Origin: Rickettsiales bacterium
Lineage (GTDB): Bacteria > Pseudomonadota > Alphaproteobacteria > Rickettsiales > UBA8987
Assembly (NCBI GenBank): GCA_020630095.1
Contig: JAHDCD010000010.1
Location: forward strand, 1-64,000
Reading direction: 5' to 3'
Length of the DNA: 64,000 nt
Part shown: in pieces, positions 1 through 9,200 of the stretch
Layout: each line of letters starts with the position of its first letter
Position numbering within the stretch: the stretch's first letter is position 1
Translations under genes and position numbers: made by a program
Notes under the pieces: generated by a model
The model's input: the letters and a program-made list of their open reading frames with translations, nothing else
Database searches by the model: none
What the model was told of the DNA's origin: nothing

Positions 1-29
1 TGGATTCGCCGATTAAGTCGGCGAATGAC
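1..29. repeat. Palindromic element inside bioF
   Basis: The element begins TGGATTC and ends GAATGAC. Its arms ATTCGCCGA and TCGGCGAAT (9 bp) flank the loop TTAAG at 4-26. This is the form of the common intergenic element TGGATTCCCGC...GCGGGAATGAC, but here it is read through in frame as part of BioF, adding about nine residues (DSPIKSAND) just before a conserved segment. It may continue left of the window. Confidence 0.6.
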
Positions 30-248
30 GGCGTTACTCTGTCACCGATAGTTCCAATAATTTTAGGTTTTGATAAAGCTAAAGAAATACATGAACAGCT
101 ACTAGAGCAGGGCATTTACGTGCCATTCATTAAAAGCCCAACAGTAGCAAAAAATACTGAACGTTTACGTATATCCCTTTCAGCTAGTCACTCTAAAGAT
201 GACATTGAGAAGTTAAAGAATTTAATAAAAATCCCGCAGGCGGGGTAA
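1..248 (+). CDS. bioF: 8-amino-7-oxononanoate synthase, C-terminal end (partial)
   Basis: The window opens inside a gene read in the frame of base 3 and stopping at TAA 246-248. The readable end contains SPIVPIILG, then KSPTVAKNTERLRISLSASH, which is the typical C-terminal end of BioF, the PLP enzyme that condenses pimeloyl-ACP or -CoA with alanine in biotin synthesis. The PLP lysine lies upstream of the window. Two oddities: the first 29 bases are a palindromic element translated in frame, and the last residues (KIPQAG) together with the stop lie in another hairpin. bioA is also in this window, about 58 kb away, so the biotin genes are scattered. Family assignment is fairly firm from the C-terminal motif. 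How the N-terminal part reads into the palindrome cannot be seen. Confidence 0.8.
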   Translation, partial: DSPIKSANDGVTLSPIVPIILGFDKAKEIHEQLLEQGIYVPFIKSPTVAKNTERLRISLSASHSKDDIEKLKNLIKIPQAG

Positions 249-259
249 CGCCTACGGGA
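232..259. repeat. GC-rich hairpin over the bioF stop codon
   Basis: CCCGCAGGCG (233-242) pairs with CGCCTACGGG (249-258) with one mismatch. The six-base loop holds the TAA stop of bioF. It is related in sequence to the element at 13933-13960. It could act as a terminator for bioF, although no T-run follows. Confidence 0.55.
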
Positions 260-271
260 AAAGGGTAGTAT

Positions 272-290
272 TAATCGGATTAGCCGATTA
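272..290. terminator. Hairpin between convergent bioF and autotransporter 1
   Basis: TAATCGG and CCGATTA form a 7-bp stem with a 5-base loop between the converging ends of bioF and the first autotransporter gene. There is no clear U-run on either strand, so its role as a terminator is inferred from position only. Confidence 0.35.
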
Positions 291-316
291 ACCCAATAGC
301 AATCATAAATTATTTA

Positions 317-3300
317 TTAGAAATTATATTTATAGCCTAAGCGTAATGAACTATCTGAAGACGATTCATCAATACCAGCTTCATATTTCAAGTGACCAAA
401 TATACTATGCTGATTCAAGCCACTATCGTTAAAGATAGTACCATCAACACCAGCACCTAGCTTAAAGCGCGTAGCCGAAGTGCTAGCTTCAGATGAGCTA
501 AACACACTATCCAAAATGCGAGTATCAACAGCATCTTCCATGCCAATAATATCAGTAACAAGTTCAACTTCAGCATAAGGCGAAGCCATAATCATTTTAT
601 CAGCCCAAATTTTGTCATAAACGGCTCTACCACCAATATTTAATAATGCACGAGAGCTTGAATAAGCATCAACACCTAAATGGGTAATTCCACTACCAGT
701 TTCAATTACTTCATCAGACTCTAACACTTGGTATTCTAAACCACCGAATGGGCGTAGTAATAATTTACCAGCTTTTACATCGTAACCAGCTTCTGCCTTA
801 GCAGAGAATACTAATGTACTAAAGTCACCAGTGTTAACCGCTGAAGCACTATCCGCCATAACTGTGCGTACCGCATCAGTACCTGCACTATGAATATTAG
901 CCGATGCACCTAAAATAACACCATCAGTAGTTTTCATTGAAGCATAAGCACCAACTGAAATCATATCAGTCGCAGCGCTATAATTTTTATCATCATCTAA
1001 GCTTGAAGTTTGGTAAGCAATATTAACACCAACTTTAGCTTCATCATTTACGCAATCACCGGCAATAAATACACCATTAGAATTAGATGAATAAGCATGA
1101 GAACCTTCACCAGCAGATGAGGCACCATTAACAAAGCCACCATAACCACCACACGCGAAATCTTCATAAATCTTATTTCTGCCACCATTTTGTACATTCG
1201 CATAAGAAGATGATAATCTATCCGCCATATCTGAAGCGAATATTCTATCATGCGCAATACCATGGAATGCTGTTACCGCACGCGAGATAGCTTGGTTACT
1301 AGATATATAACCAGTAGCGTTCATACCGCTTAAATAATCAGCTTGATCATCGCTTTGAGCATTATTAACAACCATTAATAGGTTTTGAATTTCTTCTTCA
1401 GAATATCTGCTATCAGCAGTTGAATCAGAAATTGCCATACATACAGCTTTCGCATCGCCTGTAAGATCTGCCATATTAGAGCAATCTAAGCGTGCATATA
1501 AATATTCTAGATCTAAATTAGTACCATTAACCGCCTGATTCCAACCATATAAATCATTAGCAATTGTTGGTGAACTAATAGTAACACCATTATCTGTTAT
1601 GCCGTTAGCCGCTGTAACTAAAGTAATTTTATCACCAGCTACTAAGCCCGATTGATTAATACCGCTAGTATTAATCACACCGCTTAAAACAGATGAACCA
1701 GTAGATATAATTCTATTAGTAGCAATATTATCAGAACCTACGTTAACGCTATACTCACCAAAAGATGATTGTGCATAATCACCATTAACGATTAAGTTAG
1801 TATCAGTAATAATTTCACCAGAGTTAGTAATATTACCGCTAATTGAGTTAATACCAGAACCTAGATCAATAGTTCCTCTAACAGTTGCATTGTCTGAGTT
1901 AATAATATCGTCACCAGCGTTAGTGTCAATATCAGCCGAGTAAGAATCCGTAATACCAATAATATCATTACCAGAACCAGTATCAATTTTACCAAGGTTT
2001 GTACCAAGTATATCAATTTCTACACCAGAATTGTCACCGAATACTGCTAAATTATTAGAAGTACCTGTATCGAAAGTTAATTTTGAATCATTAATTACAC
2101 CAATAAAATCAAACGTAGAGCCACTATCTTTTAAGGTATAATCACCTGCGCCATCAAGTTCTAGAATTTCAACATTTACGAAGTTAGCACCATTAATATC
2201 TTGGGTAGTGTTTTGATCGTAGATAACTTTATCCTCGCCAGAACCACCATCTATACTAGATGCATTAAGCTGAGAATTGCTAGATAATCTAATAATATCA
2301 TTACCACCAGCAAGGTTAACACTAGAAGCATTAATTACCGCGCCAGAGTTAAGATTTATGTTATTAACTAAATCATCACCAAGTAATTCATTTGTAATAG
2401 TTAATGTTCTGTTTGAGCCAATAGACAGGTCTGAACCTTCATCTAACTCAACATTGTCAAAACCATAATTATTCTGTAATGTAATTTCTCCACCACCTAA
2501 TAAAGTTAATTTTTCAAAGCTACTAACATCAGCCGAAACTGCGCGAGTGGTAGAACTATTTAATTGGAAGTTATCAGTACCAGAGCCACCATTAAGTGTA
2601 GCATTAATACCACCAGAACTATCAAGGTCATAAACTAAATTATCATCGCCACCATTAAGATTAACTGCACCATTCAAACCACCTAAAACAACCGCTTCAT
2701 TGGCATCATCTGAGCCAGAAATATCAGTGTTAACATTAGCACCATTAGAGATAATTAAATTAGAGGTATCATTTAAATTAATTGTGTTTAAGTCAGTATC
2801 ATTAGTACCGGAAGTAACATAAGTTGTTGATCCGGCTAAATTTATAGTTTCAAACTCTCTGTAGTCCGTTAAGCTAATATTTGTACTCTGAGCCGTATCA
2901 GATAGGTTAACTGAGTCAGTTAAGCCATCACCACCACGTGCTGTACCATTAAATGAGCCAGTAGCTAAATTAATATTCAACGTATCAGCACCACCACCTA
3001 GATCTACATTGCCTGATAAAATACCATCAATAGTAAGGGTATTTGAGTTATCATCACCATTAACAGATGTTTGATAAGAATTGCCAGACTGTATAACCAA
3101 CTCAGTACCATTATCAGAAATTGTTAACCCTGTTATGCCGTTATCTGTACCGCTAAGGTCAAATTTCGCACCACCAGATACACCAATTGTCTCAAAATTA
3201 GTTAAGCCATTAGAGCTTATTGCAGTATCTTCCGAGCTAATAAAATTATAAGAATCAACACCAGAGCCACCATCTATAGTTCCGTTAACAGTTGCACCTG

Positions 3301-5947
3301 TATTCAGGTCAATAAACACATTATCGTTACCTGCACCTAAATTAGCATCACCAGTTAAAGTACCTTTTACTTGAAGCTCGTTTGAAGTTGAGTCACCAGT
3401 AATCTGATTAGTAACAGTTAAAGTGTTACCATCATTAATAATTAGCGAACCTCTGTCATTTAATGCAATATCTTCAAAGCTATAGCTTCTATCTAAAGCT
3501 ACTGCACCTTGACCAGTAACATCAAGGTCTTCAATATTAATTAGATTATTACCAAGGGTTCTAGTTTGGTTTCTATCAAGAATAAACGCTATAGTATCTT
3601 CACCAGCGCCACCATCAATTTCACCATCAGCAATACCATTTTGTGAGAATGTAATTCTATCATCGCCGTTACCAAGTTGAATATCATCGGTAACTTGAGC
3701 TGTATCAGCAATTAAAATTTCATCATCGCCAGTATCAGCATCAATTTCACCATCAACAACAGCTTCATCTTTAATATCTAAATTATCGTCACCAACACCA
3801 AGTAAAATATCACCATTTACTTTAGCCTGATCATCAATTGTCAAATTATCATCACCAGACCCTGTATCAATGTCGCCATCAACAATAGCATCTCTTGAGA
3901 TTAAAATATTATCAGCACCAGCCAAAGTGTTAATATCACCAGCATTGTTTTGTACTAATAGTTCATCATCACCTTCAGTTCCTAAACCTTCATCACCAGT
4001 AAGGGCTTCTGTACAAACGCCGTTTAAGAATACTTCGTTAGGTTCACATTCTTCAGGGGTATCATCAGGATCACCAAAATCAACATTACCAGCGCTACCA
4101 GTTGTAGCATCATTACCATCATCAGTTTCATCTTCAAAACCTGTGCCACCATCATTCTCATTACCTGTGTCAGTACCGCCACCACCATTGTTATCAGCAC
4201 CTGAATTATCATCATCAATAAAGTCACAAATGCCAGATGAGCTAATAGTAGAAGTATCGTCAATTAGGATACATTTTAAATCACGAGTTGAGATAAACTC
4301 AAAATCATCAAGAATTACTAAGTTTTGAGCTAAAATTTCTGTTCTAATAGTTTTAAGGTCATTTAAAGCACCTTCACCAAATAAATCTTGGAAGATAATT
4401 AAATCTCTACCTTCACCACCATCCACTTCACTTAACGCTTCTGCACCAGTTACAGGGTTTTCAGTATAGAAACCGGCATCAGTTAAATTGTCAGCATTTA
4501 AAATAACCAATCTGTCATCACCGCCAGATAGATCAACTTGAGTGAAATAACCATCATTATATTCAAAAATATCATTACCATCTGCTAATGTAACTGTACC
4601 AGCGGCTAACGTAGCGCCACCATTCAGTGCAAATATATGATCAGTATCATCAAGCGCTATAATAGCAGTTGATTGTGAAATAAAGTCAGCTTCTAAACTA
4701 AGTTCAGAGCTATTTCTAAGGAATATAGTTCTAAGTTCTGTAAGTATAGAAGTAGAGGTCATTTCTACAACTGAATTATCAAGTTCAACAGCAGAAAAGC
4801 CAAAGTAACCATTATTATTCAGTCCAGCATCGCGCAGGTCACCAAATGGTAAAATTCTATCATTTGTAAAGTTCTGGAATAATACATCATCATTAAGCTC
4901 TGAACCAAAGTTACTGGCTACAGCTTCAATAACTATACTATTATCTCTTTGAACTAATTTATCATGCCCAGCACCCAGCTGAACAAAGTCAATCCTTGAG
5001 CTACCATTAAGTTCTAATAAATCATCACCAGAACCTGTATCTACTTGGTCAGCCGTTGAATCAAAAAATTCTACAACATCATTACCACCATAGAAGAACA
5101 TATTTTGTGCGCTTGAATTAGTGATTTTAAATGTTTCAACAGAGTCAGAGCCATATACATCACCTAAAGTAGAGTTTATAACTTCCGTATTTTGTCCATT
5201 AACAAGTAAGTCTAAAGGTCGTGAATTAAAATCTAATACTGTTAAGTCATCACTAGTTTCAATACCTTGTAATGAGTTAAACTCAGCCTGTGCATTCGCT
5301 TGATGATTAACTGGATAAGCAGATGAATAACATGAGTTATAGCAAGGAGCTCTTGTACCAGTCTTACCACCACATGTGGCTAAACATTGTGCTTCGGTTT
5401 GTAAATGAGAAACTTGTTGTAGTGCAGGGTCTGTTCTAAGGCCATCAACAAAAGCGCTATCATCAACAACAGTTGCTTCACCTCTAAGAGACTCAATACC
5501 AGCATCACCTGAAGGAGGGTCATTCGCTTCAGTACCACCACAATTTTCATCTTCTCTTGGATCACATACTAGTTCACCATTTCCAGTACCGCCAAAAATA
5601 TCGCCTTGACTGCCACCGCCGCCACCAGAGTCGCCACCGCCACCACCACCACCACCAAGTAATTGTTCAATTATCCCTTTAATCTGTTGGAAAAGTGCAA
5701 GTATTTCTTGGAAGCTCATTTGACCAAAAATATTACCACCCGCCGCTGCATTACCAGCTTGTCCACTAAGGGAATCTTGTGAGATAGTGTTATTCTCATG
5801 AGAATTACCACCTTGGAAGCATGTAGAACATGTTGCATTAGCTGTTTTAACGCTAACAGTCGCAGTAAATGTCGATAGAACTAAGGCGATAAACATAAAG
5901 ATCGCCAAATGTGAAATATGATTACGAATTTTTATAAATAATTGCAT
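317..5947 (-). CDS. Giant RTX-like autotransporter adhesin, copy 1
   Basis: A 1876-residue secreted surface protein. Residues 1 to about 38 form a signal peptide with a long charged N-region and an ANA cleavage site, followed by a CSTC motif. Near residues 95-125 is a glycine tract. Cysteine motifs (CLATCGG, CYNSC) lie near residue 190. The passenger (about 230-1450) is very acidic and built of repeats with GxGDD motifs, such as GSGDDNLTI and LGVGDDNLDI, reminiscent of calcium-binding RTX nonapeptides, alternating with modules of about 90-100 residues. The last 280 or so residues fit an autotransporter beta-barrel and end in Phe, as BAM substrates do. The start is supported by GAGGGTACT just upstream of ATG. 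The C-terminal 400 residues closely match the next gene, so the two are tandem paralogues. Adhesion or surface coating is inferred, not shown. Confidence 0.85.
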   Translation of the reverse strand: MQLFIKIRNHISHLAIFMFIALVLSTFTATVSVKTANATCSTCFQGGNSHENNTISQDSLSGQAGNAAAGGNIFGQMSFQEILALFQQIKGIIEQLLGGGGGGGGDSGGGGGSQGDIFGGTGNGELVCDPREDENCGGTEANDPPSGDAGIESLRGEATVVDDSAFVDGLRTDPALQQVSHLQTEAQCLATCGGKTGTRAPCYNSCYSSAYPVNHQANAQAEFNSLQGIETSDDLTVLDFNSRPLDLLVNGQNTEVINSTLGDVYGSDSVETFKITNSSAQNMFFYGGNDVVEFFDSTADQVDTGSGDDLLELNGSSRIDFVQLGAGHDKLVQRDNSIVIEAVASNFGSELNDDVLFQNFTNDRILPFGDLRDAGLNNNGYFGFSAVELDNSVVEMTSTSILTELRTIFLRNSSELSLEADFISQSTAIIALDDTDHIFALNGGATLAAGTVTLADGNDIFEYNDGYFTQVDLSGGDDRLVILNADNLTDAGFYTENPVTGAEALSEVDGGEGRDLIIFQDLFGEGALNDLKTIRTEILAQNLVILDDFEFISTRDLKCILIDDTSTISSSGICDFIDDDNSGADNNGGGGTDTGNENDGGTGFEDETDDGNDATTGSAGNVDFGDPDDTPEECEPNEVFLNGVCTEALTGDEGLGTEGDDELLVQNNAGDINTLAGADNILISRDAIVDGDIDTGSGDDNLTIDDQAKVNGDILLGVGDDNLDIKDEAVVDGEIDADTGDDEILIADTAQVTDDIQLGNGDDRITFSQNGIADGEIDGGAGEDTIAFILDRNQTRTLGNNLINIEDLDVTGQGAVALDRSYSFEDIALNDRGSLIINDGNTLTVTNQITGDSTSNELQVKGTLTGDANLGAGNDNVFIDLNTGATVNGTIDGGSGVDSYNFISSEDTAISSNGLTNFETIGVSGGAKFDLSGTDNGITGLTISDNGTELVIQSGNSYQTSVNGDDNSNTLTIDGILSGNVDLGGGADTLNINLATGSFNGTARGGDGLTDSVNLSDTAQSTNISLTDYREFETINLAGSTTYVTSGTNDTDLNTINLNDTSNLIISNGANVNTDISGSDDANEAVVLGGLNGAVNLNGGDDNLVYDLDSSGGINATLNGGSGTDNFQLNSSTTRAVSADVSSFEKLTLLGGGEITLQNNYGFDNVELDEGSDLSIGSNRTLTITNELLGDDLVNNINLNSGAVINASSVNLAGGNDIIRLSSNSQLNASSIDGGSGEDKVIYDQNTTQDINGANFVNVEILELDGAGDYTLKDSGSTFDFIGVINDSKLTFDTGTSNNLAVFGDNSGVEIDILGTNLGKIDTGSGNDIIGITDSYSADIDTNAGDDIINSDNATVRGTIDLGSGINSISGNITNSGEIITDTNLIVNGDYAQSSFGEYSVNVGSDNIATNRIISTGSSVLSGVINTSGINQSGLVAGDKITLVTAANGITDNGVTISSPTIANDLYGWNQAVNGTNLDLEYLYARLDCSNMADLTGDAKAVCMAISDSTADSRYSEEEIQNLLMVVNNAQSDDQADYLSGMNATGYISSNQAISRAVTAFHGIAHDRIFASDMADRLSSSYANVQNGGRNKIYEDFACGGYGGFVNGASSAGEGSHAYSSNSNGVFIAGDCVNDEAKVGVNIAYQTSSLDDDKNYSAATDMISVGAYASMKTTDGVILGASANIHSAGTDAVRTVMADSASAVNTGDFSTLVFSAKAEAGYDVKAGKLLLRPFGGLEYQVLESDEVIETGSGITHLGVDAYSSSRALLNIGGRAVYDKIWADKMIMASPYAEVELVTDIIGMEDAVDTRILDSVFSSSEASTSATRFKLGAGVDGTIFNDSGLNQHSIFGHLKYEAGIDESSSDSSLRLGYKYNF

Positions 5948-6003
5948 AGTACCCTCTTTGCATTTTGCTTATACAATTATTGAGAGCCTAAAGCTTAATG
6001 ATG

Positions 6004-6132
6004 AAAAAAACGTTAATAATTGTCAGATTTTACCCAATCTGTTCCTTATTATGCGCTACGACCACTTAAGATCTGGTTAAAGAAGTTTAATAAATTAATC
6101 ATTTTAGTAAGGAAACTTTCTATATTCTGGAA
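6004..6132 (-). promoter_or_regulatory. Upstream module with CtrA-like box, autotransporter 1
   Basis: Read on the minus strand there are three blocks: TTCCAGAATATAGAA (6132-6118), then 37 nt, TTAA-CCAGATC-TTAA (6080-6066), then 43 nt, CAATTATTAACGTTTTTTT (6022-6004), ending 56 nt before the ATG. The middle block is a TTAA-N7-TTAA site, the known alphaproteobacterial CtrA motif. All three blocks recur at identical spacing before autotransporter 2. Which block is the core promoter is not clear. Confidence 0.6.
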
Positions 6133-6250
6133 AATCAAAAGTAAAGCATTGTAATAGAAGGGTAAATACCCCCTAAAACTACGTGTTCTAGGGGAGAAAA
6201 TCGCGAGAAAGGGTAAAAATCTCGCTTAAGGAGGGTAATTCTTTTATAAC

Positions 6251-6271
6251 AAAAGCCCTTTTAAAGGCGCT
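6251..6271 (-). terminator. Possible terminator of autotransporter 2
   Basis: On the minus strand AGC-G-CCTT, loop TAA, AAGG-GCT forms a short hairpin with one bulged base, followed by TTTTG, about 30 nt after the stop of autotransporter 2. The stem is weak, so confidence is low. Confidence 0.4.
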
Positions 6272-6299
6272 AAAGCTATGAATTTCAACATTATAAGTC

Positions 6300-9200
6300 T
6301 TAGAAGTTATACTTATAACCTAGCCTTAAACTGCTATCTGATGACGATGCATCAATACCAGTTTCATATTTTAAATGACCAAATATATTATGCTGGTTCA
6401 AACCACTCTTACCAAACATTGAGCCATCGAAGCCAACACCCAGCTTAAATCTTGTAGAAGCTTCCTCAGCTCCAGTAGAGTTAAAGTTTTCATCTAATAT
6501 AGTAGCACCAATAGCATTATCTAAAGATAATAAGTCTGCCACAAGTTCAACCTCTGCATAAGGTGAAGCCATCATCATTTTATCGGCCCAAATTTTATCC
6601 ATTACCGCTCTACCACCAACATTAAATAATGCACGTGAGCTTGAATAATCTTCAACCATTAAATCTGTAATTCCTGTTCCAGTTTCAGAAACTCCATCAG
6701 AGCTTAGCATTTGATATTCTAAACCACCGAATGGACGTAATAATAAGTCACCTTTCTTTAAATCGTAACCCGCTTCACCCTTAGCTGAGAATACGAAGGT
6801 TCCAAAATCACCTGAAGCTGTACCGCTTTCACTACCAGCTACTAATGTTCTTGTGGTATCAGAAGATGCGCTATGAAAATTAGCTGAAGCCGCTAATTTA
6901 ACGCCATCAGATGTATCCATAGTACCATAAGCACCAATTGATAATATATTACTTGCTGAAGTATAATTATAATCACCATCTAAATCAGATGTTTGATAAC
7001 CTGCCGTTAAACCAACTTTCATTTCATCATTAGCACATTCACCACCTAAATATACACCATTAGAAGAAGCTGAATAAGCGTCTCTACCATCACCTGCTGA
7101 AGAGCTATTAACTAGGAATCCACCATAAGCACCACAACCGAAGTTTTGGAAAATTTGGTTTCTACCGCCATTTTGTACATTTGCATATTGTGCAGAAATT
7201 CTATCCGCCATATCTGATGCAAAAATTCTATCATGCGCAATATTATGGAATTGTGTAACTGCACGGCTTATAGACTGGTTAGTGCCAACAAAGCCACCAG
7301 CACCCATACTGTCTAAGTAATTCATTTGAGTATTACCAGCGCCATTATTCATAGCCATTAGCAATGCTTGAACTTCATCATCAGAATAAGTTGAACCATC
7401 GCTTGATGCTTCAGAAATTGCATTACAAAGGGCTTTTGCATCAGCATCTAACCCTTCAAAGTTAGCACAATCAGCGCGTGCATATAAATATTCTAAATCT
7501 AAATCAGAACCATTAACTGCCGTATTCCAGCCATATAAATCATTAGTAATGGCAGGGCCGTTAATAATTACACCAGAATCAGTCATTGAGCCAGAAGCAG
7601 ATGCAACAGTGATTGCGTCGCCTGCATTCAAATATTGTAAATCAGAAGATGTTAGGTTTTGAATTTCAATAACACCATCAATTATGGCATTACCAGCAAC
7701 GTTAAGTTTATTAAAATCAATAAAACCAACATTATTACCAACAGGTAAGGCAACAAGGGCATTAGAAGTAAATTTACCAGAATTTGTTTGCGTATAATTA
7801 CCATTAACATCAAGTTCATTAGGGTTAATAAGTTCACCAGAATTTATAATATTACCTTCAATTGAGTTATCACCTTCGCCTAAGTTCACCACACCAGTAA
7901 AAGTAGCATTATCAGATGCAATTCTATCGTTACCAAAGCCAGTTGTAATATTACCTGTATGAGTACCAGTTAGGCCGATTATATCATCGCCACTACCTGT
8001 AATAGTGTCACCTGCATTAGTACCTTCATAAATAATGCCAACGCCGTTATCGTCACCAAATACGTCTATATTATTTGTACTACCCGCTTGGAATACAAAG
8101 TTAGCGCCATCTGTAACATTAACTCTATCAAAGTTTATGTTGTTACCAGCTGAACCAAAATTACCATTAGCAACTTCTAAAATTTCAAAATTAGACATCT
8201 TAGCGGTATCAATAACCATAGTTCCTGTAGTGTCGAATAGGGCAGTGTCATTACCGCTACCACCATTAACTAAACCAGTAATATTGTTTGTAGAAGTAAC
8301 TATAACAAAATCATCACCATCAGATAAATCTAAATTACTAGTATCTAAAGTTGCACCATCAGCAATAGATATAAAATCATCACCTGCACCAGTATTAATA
8401 GTACCAGTTGCTAAAGTAGAATCTCTACCAAGGAAAATACTATTATCTCCAGCATCCGCGTTAATTGAATTTATAATATTGATATCAATGGAATCATTTA
8501 AAAGTATGCCTGTTCCGCTATTAATAGTTAGGTTTTCAAAATCATAATCTCTAGCCAGAGTCATCAACCCACCACCACTTAAAGTGGCAGTTTCAAAGCC
8601 AGATATAGCTCTATCCAAAGTTCTAGAGCCAGAGCTTGTAAATGTTATATTATCTGTACCAGCACCACCTTCAATAGTGCCTGTAATATTAGAGTTGTTA
8701 TCAAGGTTGTAAACTAGGCTATCATCGCCACCTTTAAGGTCTAAAGAGCCGTTATAACTCCCTTGTATATCAATGCTATTAGATTGATCAGAACCATTAA
8801 TGTCAGCATTAATATTAGCACCAGGAGCAAGAATTAAGCCTCCTCGATCATTAAGGGCAATTAAATTTAAATCTGTATCATTTGAACCAGTAAGGTTGAA
8901 AATTGAATTACCATCAAAGTTAATCTTTTCAAACTCGCGTAAATTACTCAGGTTAAAGTTAGTGCTTGAACTATTAGCTTCAATATTGGCTATATCTAAA
9001 ACGCCTTCACCACCACGTGCTGTACCATTATAGCTACCAGTATCAAGATTAACTGTAAATTCATCAGACCCATTACCTAAGTCAACATTACCAGTTAAAT
9101 CACCTTCAACAGTTAGTTTGTTTCGTGTTGAGTCACCATTTACTGTAGCATTGTAACTTGCCCCTTGAGATATTAACAATTCAGTATCTTTATCGGAAAT

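Larger units (their letters stand above)
5948..6299. other. Intergenic region between the two autotransporters
   Basis: I see no gene in these 352 bases. They hold the 5' region of autotransporter 1 (the Shine-Dalgarno AGAGGG and the three-block module at 6004-6132), the likely terminator of autotransporter 2 at 6251-6271, and a purine-rich stretch around 6180-6235 with no recognised feature. Confidence 0.7.
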
